Shown here: positions 44,146 through 54,118 of the stretch, piece after piece
Layout of the letters: every line of letters begins with the position of its first letter
Numbering within the stretch: position 1 is the first letter of the stretch
DNA from: Belliella buryatensis
Lineage (GTDB): Bacteria; Bacteroidota; Bacteroidia; Cytophagales; Cyclobacteriaceae
Direction of reading: 5' to 3'
DNA: 64,000 bases
Assembly: GCF_900188245.1 (NCBI RefSeq)
Contig: NZ_FZOK01000001.1
Coordinates: 62,001 to 126,000 of the forward strand
Notes under the pieces: generated by a model
Database searches by the model: none
What the model was told of the DNA's origin: nothing
The model's input: the letters and a program-made list of their open reading frames with translations, nothing else
Position numbers and translations under genes: made by a program

Positions 44146-45159
44146 TTACAGTTTAAAATGTTTTTCATCGTCTGTTATATCATGGTAATGTTTCTGATTT
44201 TTTGACATATTATTTGCAGTCCAAATAATCCTTGTGTTCATTTCAAATTCCCTTACTGGACAAGAAATCATTTGGCAATAATGACAACATTTTTCAGGAA
44301 TGCATGGATCGGAGTGAATAAAAACTTCCATGTCACCCTCAAATGATCTTTCTAATGATTCTTCCACTTTTTCAACCTCTTCATGAACTTGTCTCAATTC
44401 AAAATAATAAGGCAAAGTCAAATGAAGATCAACATGCTTATCCCCTCCATATTGCTGTACCCTCATATTATGTATATCAATCCACTCAGCCTTTCTCTCC
44501 TTATTCAAAACTTCAACCACCTGTCTGACTGCCTGAGGGTCAGCTTCATCCATCAGACCAGCTACAGACTTCCTAACCAAAAAATACCCTGAGTAAAGAA
44601 TATAGAGAGAAAAAAGAATTGATAAAATGGAGTCTAATACATAAATCCTTGTAAAATAAATTATCCCTACTCCTATGATCAAAACAAAGCTGGTCAATGT
44701 ATCAGTCATCAAATGCTTACCACTTGCTTCTAGCGTTAAACTATTGAGTCTTTTTCCTTCTTTCTTGAGTTTCATCCCTAAAACTCCATTGATTAAACCA
44801 GAAAATCCAACCAATGCCATACCTTCCAAGAGCATTTCCAATTCATTTGGTATGAAGAAATTGTAAATGGCCTGATAAATGATAAAGATACCAGCGAGCA
44901 TAATTAATACACCTTCTATTCCCGCACTAAAAAATTCTATTTTCCCATGACCATAAGGATGGTTAGCATCCTTTGGCTGTGAGCTTAGATATATGCTGTA
45001 AGAAGCAAAACTTGCTGCCACGACATTGACTATGCTTTCCAAAGCATCAGTGAGTATAGCTGTGGAGTTTGTAATATAATAAGAATAAAACTTCACCATC
45101 AACAAGATGATGCTCACTACAAAAGAAAATTTAATCCACTTGGCTTTTTGGTTCTCCAC
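44146..45159 (-). CDS. Cation diffusion facilitator (CDF) transporter with Cys-rich C terminus
   Basis: 337 residues with a GTG start. Six membrane helices carry the CDF metal sites: 'LTDALESIVNVVAASFASYSIYLSSQPKDANHPYGHGKIEFFSAGIEGVLIM' and 'SGKHLMTDTLTSFVLIIGVGIIYF'. It exports Zn2+, Fe2+, Mn2+ or a similar divalent metal. The cytoplasmic C-terminal domain ('DIHNMRVQQYGGDKHVDLHLTLPYYFELRQVHEEVEKVEESLE') ends in an unusual cluster 'CIPEKCCHYCQMISC' (five Cys plus His) that could bind metal. A TATTTTTG -7 box (45185-45192) precedes the start. Confidence 0.92.
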   Translation of the reverse strand: MENQKAKWIKFSFVVSIILLMVKFYSYYITNSTAILTDALESIVNVVAASFASYSIYLSSQPKDANHPYGHGKIEFFSAGIEGVLIMLAGIFIIYQAIYNFFIPNELEMLLEGMALVGFSGLINGVLGMKLKKEGKRLNSLTLEASGKHLMTDTLTSFVLIIGVGIIYFTRIYVLDSILSILFSLYILYSGYFLVRKSVAGLMDEADPQAVRQVVEVLNKERKAEWIDIHNMRVQQYGGDKHVDLHLTLPYYFELRQVHEEVEKVEESLERSFEGDMEVFIHSDPCIPEKCCHYCQMISCPVREFEMNTRIIWTANNMSKNQKHYHDITDDEKHFKL

Positions 45160-45184
45160 TTTGTCAATCTCTTACTTTGGGCTT

Positions 45185-45192
45185 CAAAAATA
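45185..45192 (-). promoter_or_regulatory. -7 promoter element before the CDF gene
   Basis: TATTTTTG on the minus strand (CAAAAATA on the plus strand), exact TAnnTTTG, 25 bases before the GTG start. Confidence 0.4.
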
Positions 45193-45274
45193 GGATATAT
45201 TTTATTGAAAACTCCCGAATAATTACAATATTGAAAATAATAATTTCTATCTAAAACCAGCAATTTTTAAGATT

Positions 45275-46363
45275 ATGGAAAATAACCAATTGATTTTACC
45301 AGGATATATCAAAGCACTGTTAGTGATTCTACTAACAACTGCAATTATCTTTATTTTAGTAATAGGTAAAAGCATTTTAATTCCACTTTTTTTGGGTGGA
45401 TTTATTTCAATTTTATTAACTCCTATTGGAAATTGGTTGGAGTCAAAAAAGATTTCTAGAATGTTCAGTGCCCTAATATCTTTGATTTCAGGTCTTTTAA
45501 TTATATGTGGTATTTTGGCTTTTGTGATTTTACAGGTAGCCAGCTTTAGCCGAGATTTGGAAAATGTAGGTGAAAGGCTAAATCGGTATTTGAGTGATTT
45601 TGATTCTTGGGTATTGGACAATTTTAATATTGAAACAGGCGTAGGTCAAGGAATCGACCAAGGTCATTTGATAGACTTATTACAATCCAATAGTTCTAGT
45701 TTGGCTGAATTTATTCTCAATACTATAGGCTCTTTGTCTGGAATCATTCTTCTACCTGTATTTATATTCTTTTTCCTAATTTACAGGGATCATCTCACAG
45801 ATTTCTTAGTACATCTTTTCAAGGAAAGTAAGCAAGAGAATATAAAAAGTGAAATTAGAGAACTTAGGAAGGTAGTACAAAAATATATTATCGGAATCCT
45901 CAAAGTGATGGCGATTTTAGCGGTAATGAATACAGCAGTATTATTTGGTCTTGGGATCAAACATGCCATATTTTTTGCTGTGTTTGCAGCTATTTTAAAT
46001 ATCATTCCTTATTTAGGACCATTTTTAGGAGCAATCTTACCTACTATTTTTGCTTTCCTCACTAAGGACAGCCTCTTCTACCCCTTAGGAGTAGTAGTAT
46101 CTTTCTTAGTCATTCAGCTTATTGAAAGTAACTTTTTGACACCAAAGATTGTTGGCAATAATGTAAACTTGAATGCCTTCATTACCTTTATAGGCTTATT
46201 GGTAGGTGCTTCTATTTGGGGAGTAATCGGAATGGTTATGATCATTCCTACACTTGCTGTATTGAGAAAAATATTTGAACTCAGTGAATCAACCAAGCCT
46301 TTTGCTTTGTTACTCGGAGAAGAAAACAATCATGAAAACGACAATATTGAGTCAGAAAGTTAG
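45275..46363 (+). CDS. AI-2E family transporter (PerM-like)
   Basis: 362 residues with about seven or eight membrane helices. The AI-2E/PerM family pattern is visible: 'LVIGKSILIPLFLGGFISILLTPIGNWLESKKISRMFSALISLISGLLIICGILAFVILQVASF', the large loop around 'DLLQSNSSSLAEFI', and the C-terminal 'FAVFAAILNIIPYLGPFLGAILPTIFAFL' plus 'IESNFLTPKIVGNNVNLNAFITFIGLLVGASIWGVIGMVMIIPTLAVL'. Family members were linked to export of autoinducer-2 or to Na+/H+ exchange; the substrate here is unknown. The 3' end overlaps the following TPR lipoprotein gene by 32 bases. Confidence 0.9.
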   Translation: MENNQLILPGYIKALLVILLTTAIIFILVIGKSILIPLFLGGFISILLTPIGNWLESKKISRMFSALISLISGLLIICGILAFVILQVASFSRDLENVGERLNRYLSDFDSWVLDNFNIETGVGQGIDQGHLIDLLQSNSSSLAEFILNTIGSLSGIILLPVFIFFFLIYRDHLTDFLVHLFKESKQENIKSEIRELRKVVQKYIIGILKVMAILAVMNTAVLFGLGIKHAIFFAVFAAILNIIPYLGPFLGAILPTIFAFLTKDSLFYPLGVVVSFLVIQLIESNFLTPKIVGNNVNLNAFITFIGLLVGASIWGVIGMVMIIPTLAVLRKIFELSESTKPFALLLGEENNHENDNIESES

Positions 46364-47288
46364 TTTTATTATCATTTTATCAGCCCTGATAATTTCTTTT
46401 TCCTCTTGTGATTCTGCCGAGGATAAAAAAGGTAGATTTTTCCTTAAAGGAAATGAAAAATTAAAAGAAAATGACCTAAAAGGAGCTTCTGAGTTTTATT
46501 CAGAAGCTTTAAAAATTGATCCTGATTTTGCAGATGCCCTACTCAACAGAGGTATTATTTATGAAAGACTGAATAACCTAGATGCCGCTATTGCTGATTA
46601 CACTAAAATTTTGGCTAATGGTTCACTTATAGATACCACTGTATATTTTCAAAGAGGACTTGCTTATCTTGACAATGGAGAGTACTATAAAGCCCTAAGT
46701 GATGCTCAGCAATTAGAGAAATTAAACTCCAACAGCTGGAAGACTTATTTTTTGATGGGTTTGGTTCATGAAAAACTCAAGGACAACAGTGCTGCATTAG
46801 AAGCTTTTCAAAAAGGACTTAACCTCAACCCTAATAATCCCGACTTAGTCGTCAACATGGCAACCATCCTTTATTATCAAAAAAGCTATGATCAGGCTAT
46901 CTCGTTATTAGAAAAAGCAGAAACGGTAAATGAAAAAGAACCTAATATTTATAATTTAAGGTCAATGATTGCCTTTGATTTACAAGAATACCAAAAAGCA
47001 CATGAATGGGTTTCTAAAGCCATTCAATTAAACCCCCGTGAATCCTATTATTATAACAATAGAGGACTATATGCATTATTCTTAGGTGATATGGAAAAAG
47101 GAATAGAAGATATTAACTTCAGCATCAAACAAAATCCAAAAAATGCTTATGCTTGGAGAAATAAAGGGATCTATTACTACATGATGGACGACAAAACGTC
47201 TGCTCTTAAATACCTTAGTGATGCTTTGAGCTTTGATCCTGGAATGGATCTAGCTCAAGAATACTTCAAAAAAGCTCAAGACTTATAA
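46332..47288 (+). CDS. TPR lipoprotein
   Basis: 318 residues from the ATG at 46332, chosen because it gives a lipoprotein signal ('KVSFIIILSALIISFSSCDSAED') with the lipidated Cys in 'FSSC'. At least six TPR units follow ('DPDFADALLNRGIIYERLNNLDAAIADYTKIL', 'TVYFQRGLAYLDNGEYYKALSDAQQLEKL', 'WKTYFLMGLVHEKLKDNSAALEAFQKGLNLNPNNPDLVVNMATILYYQKSYDQAISLLEKAE' and more). It is probably an outer-membrane-anchored scaffold facing the periplasm. It overlaps the AI-2E gene upstream by 32 bases and the end of the convergent kinase gene by 13 bases. Confidence 0.88.
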   Translation: MKTTILSQKVSFIIILSALIISFSSCDSAEDKKGRFFLKGNEKLKENDLKGASEFYSEALKIDPDFADALLNRGIIYERLNNLDAAIADYTKILANGSLIDTTVYFQRGLAYLDNGEYYKALSDAQQLEKLNSNSWKTYFLMGLVHEKLKDNSAALEAFQKGLNLNPNNPDLVVNMATILYYQKSYDQAISLLEKAETVNEKEPNIYNLRSMIAFDLQEYQKAHEWVSKAIQLNPRESYYYNNRGLYALFLGDMEKGIEDINFSIKQNPKNAYAWRNKGIYYYMMDDKTSALKYLSDALSFDPGMDLAQEYFKKAQDL

Positions 47289-50242
47289 TTAGTGGCCGCA
47301 AGTACTTCCTTGATACGCTTCAGTAATTCTGCTGCATCAATTGGCTTTGCCACGAATCCATCAAACCCACTTTTTTCAATATTTTCCATCACCTCTAATT
47401 TAGCTGCAGCAGTAAGTGCTATCACAGGAACTTTGGAAAAAGATTTTATTTTTTCGGTAGCTTCAAAACCATTCATGACTGGCATTTGGATATCCATCAG
47501 GACTATGTCAAAATCCCCTTTCTCTACAGCCTCTACTGCTTCTTGTCCATTGACAACTCGTTCAAAATGGAATCCCCATTTTTTAATTATCTTACCAAGT
47601 ACCAATGAATTTACGTCATTGTCCTCTGCCATTAAAATTTTCAAAGAAGTCAAATCTAATGCTTGACTTACTGGTTGCTTGACACCGTTATCGATAGGAT
47701 CAGGTAATTTATCAAACTCCACTTCAAAGTAGAAAGTAGACCCAACACCAACCTCTGACTCAACTTGAATCGTACTACCCATTCGATCTAGAAGTTTTTT
47801 GGTAATGGATAACCCTAATCCTGTTCCTCCATATTTCTTGCTGAAAGAATGCTGAATCTGATCAAAGTCTTGGAAAATTCTTTCTTGGTGCTCTTTGGCT
47901 ATTCCTATTCCTGTATCTTTAACTTCAAAATAAACCTTTGCCTTGCTACTATCGATAGACTTCGTCTTGACTGTCACATCAACTTTACCCTTTTTGGTAA
48001 ACTTCAGTGCATTGGTGATCAAGTTATTCATCACTTGAGCTAAACGAACTTTATCACCAAGTACTCTTATTTTTGCTGAGTCCTCCAAATACAAATTAAG
48101 TTTATTTTGACTATCACTTGCATGGAATTCTAAGCCATTGATCACCTGCTGTATTACATCCTGAAGCCCCATTGGATTCATCTCAAGATTCAATTTACCA
48201 GCTTCAATCTTTTGAAAATCAAGTAAGTCATTGATCATGATGATTAAGTTATCTACTGCAAAGTTGATAGTATTCAAGGCTGACTCTTGAGTAGACGTAT
48301 GCTCATCTTGTAAAAGTGAATAAACTGAACCAGAAATGGCATTGAGCGGTGTTCTCAATTCATGGCTAATCATGGATAAAAACTCAGATTTGATTTTATT
48401 AGCCTTCTCTGCGGTTTCACGTGCATTTTTAAGTGTCTCTTCAAAGACTTTTTGCTCTGTGATATCTGCTAGGTATCCATACCAGACTACATCGTCATTT
48501 TCTAAATGCTCAGGCTTAGCAGCACCCATCACCCACTTATAGGCATTAGTATCAGAGTCTTTTACTCTAAATTGACAATTCCAAGAAGAAAGTCTTTTGG
48601 CAGAAGCCACGGAGCTCATCAAAACTTGCGCAATATCTTCAGGGTGAATCTTAGAAATCACCAATCCGATATCATTCATGCTTGATATATCCTTTTCTCC
48701 CAGATCGAGTAGCGTTTTGATACCTGGACTTAAGTACGAGAATTTCATCTCTCCTTCCTTATCCAAAACAAACTGATACAACGCTCCAGGCACTTGCTCT
48801 GTTAGATGCAACAAAAAGTCAGAAGAATCCTGAAGAGATTTCTCTAATTGAATTCTCTCAGTAATATCTCTAGAGAAGGAGATAACGTACTCCTCACCTT
48901 GAATCTTAATCAAATTACAACTAACTTCTACAGGATACTCTTTACCTTCTTTGTGATTTAATACACTTCTATATCTTAATGTTTTATCAACCTTGAGTGA
49001 ATCGAGGTGATTATTCCACGCTTCCTCAGAACCGAACTTTTGATCAAATTGGAAAACACTGTGATCAGTGGAATTATCTTCAAAAACGCCTAGACGTTTA
49101 TTTGCTTCTTGGTTGATGAAAATTATCTTACCAGCTGTGTCTGAAATCAATATTGCCTCTGGGGACAAATCAAAGAGTTCTTTGAATAAACCTAACTCAT
49201 CTACTAGTTGTCTTTCTTCTGATACATCCTGAAAAGTCCCAAATACCCGCCTAACTTCTCCATTTTCAATCTTGGCTCTTCCATGAGTTCTTACCCACTT
49301 TTCATTTCCTTTGAATGATTTGATTTTAAGTGTCAAGTCATATTCTTTACCTGTTTTGATACATTCATCTATCGCAGTTTTGATGACAGGCTGAAATGCT
49401 GGTAAATAAAAGCCTAAAGCATTATTGAGCTCAAAGCTTTCCTTAATATCTTCTAATTCATGGATTGCATAGACTTCATCACTCCAATAAACAGAGTTTC
49501 CTTCCAAATTCAATTCCCAAACACCAACTTTAGCAACCTCTTCACCTAGTTTGAATAATTCATTCTGCTTAGCAAAATTCCTTTTAGCAATTTCAGATTC
49601 TGTAACATCCCTACCAATAGCATAAAACTTCCCCTCTTTGAATTGAACCTGCCAATCAATCGACCTATACTCGCCCGATTTGTGCAACATCCTGGAGATG
49701 AATTGGGATGTAGAAATTCCTTTTTTCACCTCCAAAAGGTGTGATTGAACAATATCTAAATCATCAATATGGAAATATTGACATAAATCCATATTGATTA
49801 CCTCTTCTGGTGTATACCCTAATAATGGCTTGATTGACTCGCTTACCCAAGTGAGAAAATTCTCTTGGCCAATGGCTATCAGGTCAATTGAGTTTCTGAA
49901 AAATTGTTGAGCTTCAGCTTTTGGAGGCAGCCCTATACCTTTTACTTCTTTACCTTTATAGAATAGAAAATAATTAGAACCATTCTCCTGAGGCAACTCA
50001 AGTTGAAATGAATATTCTTTATCCTGAAAACTGATTAATAGCTCTTCTTTAAAAATATAAGCGTTGATGTCTAAGCCTAAACCTACCAAATTCTTTTCAT
50101 TCAAATTTTGGCCAATTAGCTTGTCAAATAAAACATTACTGTAAAAAATATTATAAGGGAATGTATCATCTGCGAGAAATACCATCTCGGATGATTCATA
50201 TATTATCTTTTTAAAAGTACTATTTATTCCCCTTTCCTTCAT
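47276..50242 (-). CDS. Multi-PAS hybrid sensor histidine kinase
   Basis: 988 residues, no membrane segment, so cytoplasmic. Four PAS domains can be followed (about 130-240, 240-355, 360-475, 480-600), each ending in sequences like 'YAIGRDVTESE', 'FGTFQDVSEER', 'SFSRDITERI' and 'YGYLADITEQK'. HisKA has His627 in 'FLSMISHELRTPLNAISG', and HATPase contains 'VRLAQVMNNLITNALKFTKKGKV', 'DTGIGI' and 'GGTGLGLSITKKLLDRMGS'. A C-terminal receiver has Asp917 in 'VLMDIQMPVMNGFEATEKI'. It autophosphorylates and passes phosphate internally; the output partner is not in this neighbourhood. Confidence 0.93.
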   Translation of the reverse strand: MKERGINSTFKKIIYESSEMVFLADDTFPYNIFYSNVLFDKLIGQNLNEKNLVGLGLDINAYIFKEELLISFQDKEYSFQLELPQENGSNYFLFYKGKEVKGIGLPPKAEAQQFFRNSIDLIAIGQENFLTWVSESIKPLLGYTPEEVINMDLCQYFHIDDLDIVQSHLLEVKKGISTSQFISRMLHKSGEYRSIDWQVQFKEGKFYAIGRDVTESEIAKRNFAKQNELFKLGEEVAKVGVWELNLEGNSVYWSDEVYAIHELEDIKESFELNNALGFYLPAFQPVIKTAIDECIKTGKEYDLTLKIKSFKGNEKWVRTHGRAKIENGEVRRVFGTFQDVSEERQLVDELGLFKELFDLSPEAILISDTAGKIIFINQEANKRLGVFEDNSTDHSVFQFDQKFGSEEAWNNHLDSLKVDKTLRYRSVLNHKEGKEYPVEVSCNLIKIQGEEYVISFSRDITERIQLEKSLQDSSDFLLHLTEQVPGALYQFVLDKEGEMKFSYLSPGIKTLLDLGEKDISSMNDIGLVISKIHPEDIAQVLMSSVASAKRLSSWNCQFRVKDSDTNAYKWVMGAAKPEHLENDDVVWYGYLADITEQKVFEETLKNARETAEKANKIKSEFLSMISHELRTPLNAISGSVYSLLQDEHTSTQESALNTINFAVDNLIIMINDLLDFQKIEAGKLNLEMNPMGLQDVIQQVINGLEFHASDSQNKLNLYLEDSAKIRVLGDKVRLAQVMNNLITNALKFTKKGKVDVTVKTKSIDSSKAKVYFEVKDTGIGIAKEHQERIFQDFDQIQHSFSKKYGGTGLGLSITKKLLDRMGSTIQVESEVGVGSTFYFEVEFDKLPDPIDNGVKQPVSQALDLTSLKILMAEDNDVNSLVLGKIIKKWGFHFERVVNGQEAVEAVEKGDFDIVLMDIQMPVMNGFEATEKIKSFSKVPVIALTAAAKLEVMENIEKSGFDGFVAKPIDAAELLKRIKEVLAATNYKS

Positions 50243-50390
50243 AGATTCAAATCAGAAAAAGATTAGGTACTCTGTGTGGATGACTAATTGAGATTCCCTA
50301 AACTTCTCTGATGCGTAAACATACAACAAATTGTTTTTCACAACAAATATTTTGTTTTTAAAATAATAAAAATTGTCTTTTGGACTATTC

Positions 50391-51620
50391 TCAAATCCCA
50401 AATTCTACCTGAAACATTCCAGTCCAAGAATTCCCTGCATTTTCTAACTGGTATAGACCTTCTAGCCATCTGTAGCCAATATTTGCTTGAACTTTAATCC
50501 TGTGCCCATTTAAATAATGTGTATACCCTATTAAAGTTTCATCCACCCTATTTTGCAAGCCTTCTATAGCTTCATTAGGAATAACATAAGCATACCGCAA
50601 TGCAAGTTCTGATTTTTTTGAAATCATCCGAGAAAGATGCGTATTCACTCCATGTCCTACAACCACAAAACGAATATCACCAGCATCATTCCGAGTAATC
50701 GGATCCCTGCTTGATCTACTCATATATTCAGACATCACCCCCCATCCTTGATATTTAAACATCGCATCTACTATCAAACTATTTAAAGTACGAGACCCAA
50801 AAAGTTCTGGTCCTAATTGTCCTCCAGTTCTTACCGCCTTTTGATTTTCTGACAATGTAATTCCAATAGATAGTTTTGGTTTTATTTCAAATTCTAAATC
50901 TCCCTCTGAATAATCTCCACTATTTTTGAAAAGACCAAATGGCAAAGCTTCAAGCCTACCTGTGAATGAAAGTCCATTGTTAATAGCAGATGCATTCCTT
51001 CCATCTCCTGAAGAAATAGCTCCTTTCAAAAGAAATATTGCCGTACTTTTAGTTCTTAAGGTATAATATCCAAAAATCCCAAAATCCCTATCCAACGTAA
51101 AAAGACTATTTGCAATAGACCGATCAGCAAACTGTAAGTTTCCAGAACTGATCACACGCTCTCTATTCCCTGGTAACTTTGATTGCCCAAAACCAATATA
51201 AAAGTTATCATTAACTGTATAATACAAAATAGCATCTCTAATTGGCTGTGCAATATCCCCTGTCTCTAAGTCCAAATCTGCTTTAGAAAATGCAAGTTGT
51301 ATATAGTATTGAAACTTTGGACTTAAAACATAGCCGTCTAATCTAAGCCTGAGTCGTCGAACACGCATTTCAAACTGCTCTATTCCAAGATTGCTACCGG
51401 AATAAATAGAATTGAAACCCGCTCTATTCTGCATTCTAAATCTCAGATTCATCAAGAACAAGGAATCCTTTGAAAATTTGATTCCCTCGTCCACATTCAA
51501 GAGTGCTCTTTCATCAGACTCCACTGTTTGCGCATGAACATTTCCCGAATTGATAAAAATCAGACCTAAGACTACAATCAAGGTGATCATAAAAATCCTA
51601 GATTTTATAGTAAAAGGCAT
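50391..51620 (-). CDS. Outer-membrane porin (phosphate-selective porin O/P-like)
   Basis: 409 residues from the ATG at 51620; the upstream start at 51665 is poorer because it precedes the -7 box. A signal peptide ('MITLIVVLGLIFINSGNVHAQ') is followed by a predicted beta-barrel with alternating hydrophobic and polar residues and the OprO/P-type pattern 'IEQFEMRVRRLRLRLDGYVLSPKFQYYIQLAFSKADLDLE', 'GFGQSKLPGNRERVISSGNLQFADRSIANSLFTLDRDFGIFGYYTL' and a C-terminal strand 'SWTGMFQVEFGI'. The substrate is not clear. A -7 box TAATTTTG lies at 51644-51651. Confidence 0.85.
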   Translation of the reverse strand: MPFTIKSRIFMITLIVVLGLIFINSGNVHAQTVESDERALLNVDEGIKFSKDSLFLMNLRFRMQNRAGFNSIYSGSNLGIEQFEMRVRRLRLRLDGYVLSPKFQYYIQLAFSKADLDLETGDIAQPIRDAILYYTVNDNFYIGFGQSKLPGNRERVISSGNLQFADRSIANSLFTLDRDFGIFGYYTLRTKSTAIFLLKGAISSGDGRNASAINNGLSFTGRLEALPFGLFKNSGDYSEGDLEFEIKPKLSIGITLSENQKAVRTGGQLGPELFGSRTLNSLIVDAMFKYQGWGVMSEYMSRSSRDPITRNDAGDIRFVVVGHGVNTHLSRMISKKSELALRYAYVIPNEAIEGLQNRVDETLIGYTHYLNGHRIKVQANIGYRWLEGLYQLENAGNSWTGMFQVEFGI

Positions 51621-51643
51621 ATCTTGAAAATTTGAAATTTTAT

Positions 51644-51651
51644 CAAAATTA
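51644..51651 (-). promoter_or_regulatory. -7 promoter element before the porin gene
   Basis: TAATTTTG on the minus strand (CAAAATTA on the plus strand), 23 bases before the ATG, downstream of the aconitase terminator. Confidence 0.45.
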
Positions 51652-51663
51652 AAACTAATAATC

Positions 51664-51693
51664 AAATAAAAAAGCTGTGATGAATCACAGCTA
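51664..51693 (-). terminator. Terminator after aconitase
   Basis: AGCTGTGA (51673-51680) pairs with TCACAGCT (51685-51692) around a four-base loop. On the minus strand a T-rich tract follows. Confidence 0.75.
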
Positions 51694-51728
51694 TTTTACC
51701 AATATAGTTTAAACTTTTGAAATTAATA

Positions 51729-53990
51729 TTATACTCCTGCTTTGATCAAGTTCAAGGCCGAACCAGCTTTAAACCACTCAATTTGACCTGCATTGTAGGT
51801 ATGATTCACTCTGATTTCATCCTTGCTTCCATCGGCATGGTTCAAGACCACTGTCAATTGTACACCTGGAGCAAACGACTCAAGACCTACGATATCAATG
51901 CTGTCATCTTCTTGTATTAATTCATAATCAGCAGGATTAGCAAAAGTCAAAGCCAACATGCCTTGCTTTTTCAAGTTAGTTTCGTGAATCCTAGCAAATG
52001 ATTTTACCAAAATAGCTCTTACGCCTAAGAATCTTGGCTCCATAGCCGCATGCTCTCTTGAAGAACCTTCACCATAATTTTCATCACCTACCACAATCGA
52101 TCCAACACCGTGGAGCTTGTATTGACGCTGAACTGCTGGAACTTCTGCATATTCACCTGACAGTTGATTCTTCACTTTATTGGTCTCTTCATTGTAGAAG
52201 TTGACTGCACCAATGAGCATGTTGTTAGAAATATTGTCCAAATGACCTCTAAATCTTAACCATGGTCCTGCCATTGAAATATGATCAGTAGTACATTTTC
52301 CTTTGGCTTTGATCAAAAGCTTCAAACCCTTCAAGTCGGTACCTTCCCAAGGCTGGAATGGTTCAAGCAATTGAAGTCTCTCAGATTTAGGGTCTACAAT
52401 AACCTCAACTGAAGAGCCATCTTCAGCTGGAGCCTGGTAGCCTGCATCTTCTACTGCGAATCCTTTTGTCGGGAGTTCAAGACCTCTAGGCTCTTCGAGC
52501 TTCACTTGTTGACCTTCTTCATTGGTCAAGGTATCAGTCATGGGGTTGAAGGTCAAATCACCTGCTATAGCCAATGCTGTAACAATCTCGGGAGATGCTA
52601 CAAAAGAGTGTGTATTTGGATTTCCATCGGCTCTTTTTGCAAAGTTTCTATTAAAAGATGTGATGATCGAGTTTTTCTCTTGCTTCTCAGCACCATGTCT
52701 TGCCCACTGACCGATACATGGACCACAAGCATTCGCAAGTACCACACCACCCATTTTATCAAATACATTCAAGAATCCATCTCTTTCTACTGTAAATCTT
52801 ACCTGTTCAGAACCCGGAGTGATTGTATATTCAGACTTGGCAAGCAATTTCTTGTCTACGGCTTGCTGTGCCAAAGATGCAGCTCTTGAAATATCTTCAT
52901 ATGAAGAGTTAGTACATGAACCGATCAAGCCAACTTCCAACTTTGCAGGCCAACCATTTTCTTTAACAGCGGCAGCAAATTTTGATAATGGCCAAGCTAA
53001 ATCTGGAGTGAATGGTCCATTGATGTGTGGCTCTAATTCCGAAAGATTGATTTCGATTACTTGATCAAAATATTGCTCAGGATTTGCATAAACTTCTGAA
53101 TCAGCATTAAGATGTTCTTTGATCTGATCTGCCATATCGGCAATATCAGATCTATCTGTTCCTCTTAGGTAAGCCGCGGATTTTTCATCATATCCAAAAA
53201 TAGAGGTAGTCGCACCAATCTCAGCTCCCATGTTACAGATAGTACCTTTGCCAGTAGCAGACAGAGAATTAGCACCCTCTCCAAAATATTCAACTACTGC
53301 ACCAGTTCCACCTTTTACGGTAAGTATACCTGCTACTTTTAGGATCACATCTTTAGCAGAAGTCCAACCAGAAAGTTTTCCAGTAAGCTTCACTCCGATT
53401 AATTTAGGAAATTTCAGTTCCCAAGGCAAACCAGCCATTACATCACATGCATCAGCACCACCTACACCAATAGCAATCATTCCTAGACCGCCGGCATTTG
53501 GTGTATGTGAATCTGTACCGATCATCATTCCACCTGGAAAAGCATAGTTTTCTAAAACTACTTGGTGAATAATTCCCGCACCTGGTTTCCAAAACCCTAT
53601 TCCATATTTATTAGATACAGAAGCTAGGAAATCATAAACCTCTCTATTTTTATCTTTTGCCTTTGTCAAATCAGCCACAGCACCTACCTCAGCTTGAATC
53701 AAGTGATCACAGTGAACTGTAGATGGAACAGCCACTTGATCTCTACCAGCTTGCATAAACTGTAACAATGCCATCTGAGCTGTAGCATCTTGCATAGCTA
53801 CTCTATCTGGCTTGAAATCAACATAAGAAACACCTCTTTCATATGCTGCTTTTGCTTCACCTTCTGAAAGGTGAGCATATAATATTTTTTCTGTCAATGT
53901 AAGTGGTCTACCTGTTGCTTTTCTCGCAGCAGCTATCCTTGTCGGATATTTATCATAGACCGCCTTGATCATTTCTATATCAAATGCCAT
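51729..53990 (-). CDS. Aconitate hydratase
   Basis: 753 residues, a mitochondrial-type aconitase. It isomerises citrate and isocitrate in the TCA cycle via a [4Fe-4S] cluster. Cluster Cys residues lie in '[17 protein letters not shown]' and '[13 protein letters not shown]'. Active-site segments: '[37 protein letters not shown]', '[38 protein letters not shown]' and '[46 protein letters not shown]'. The start has a TATCTTTG -7 box at 54039-54046. Single-gene unit. Confidence 0.96.
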   Translation of the reverse strand: MAFDIEMIKAVYDKYPTRIAAARKATGRPLTLTEKILYAHLSEGEAKAAYERGVSYVDFKPDRVAMQDATAQMALLQFMQAGRDQVAVPSTVHCDHLIQAEVGAVADLTKAKDKNREVYDFLASVSNKYGIGFWKPGAGIIHQVVLENYAFPGGMMIGTDSHTPNAGGLGMIAIGVGGADACDVMAGLPWELKFPKLIGVKLTGKLSGWTSAKDVILKVAGILTVKGGTGAVVEYFGEGANSLSATGKGTICNMGAEIGATTSIFGYDEKSAAYLRGTDRSDIADMADQIKEHLNADSEVYANPEQYFDQVIEINLSELEPHINGPFTPDLAWPLSKFAAAVKENGWPAKLEVGLIGSCTNSSYEDISRAASLAQQAVDKKLLAKSEYTITPGSEQVRFTVERDGFLNVFDKMGGVVLANACGPCIGQWARHGAEKQEKNSIITSFNRNFAKRADGNPNTHSFVASPEIVTALAIAGDLTFNPMTDTLTNEEGQQVKLEEPRGLELPTKGFAVEDAGYQAPAEDGSSVEVIVDPKSERLQLLEPFQPWEGTDLKGLKLLIKAKGKCTTDHISMAGPWLRFRGHLDNISNNMLIGAVNFYNEETNKVKNQLSGEYAEVPAVQRQYKLHGVGSIVVGDENYGEGSSREHAAMEPRFLGVRAILVKSFARIHETNLKKQGMLALTFANPADYELIQEDDSIDIVGLESFAPGVQLTVVLNHADGSKDEIRVNHTYNAGQIEWFKAGSALNLIKAGV

Positions 53991-54038
53991 TGGAAATGTA
54001 TGGTTTAGAGTGTTGAAAAGGTTTATTTAAATCGACCG

Positions 54039-54046
54039 CAAAGATA
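54039..54046 (-). promoter_or_regulatory. -7 promoter element before aconitase
   Basis: TATCTTTG on the minus strand (CAAAGATA on the plus strand), exact TAnnTTTG, 49 bases before the ATG. Confidence 0.45.
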
Positions 54047-54118
54047 AAAAAATAGGCTTAAAAGAGAAGTAAAATGGCAATTGTGTTGGTAATTTATATA
54101 GACTCTAAAAATGTACTT

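Noticed and set aside
47292-48542. Plus-strand frames opposite the hybrid kinase
   Set aside because: They are antisense to HisKA/REC coding sequence and do not resemble known proteins.
52506-53547. Plus-strand frames opposite aconitase
   Set aside because: They run antisense to a strongly conserved enzyme and have no family features or initiation signals.
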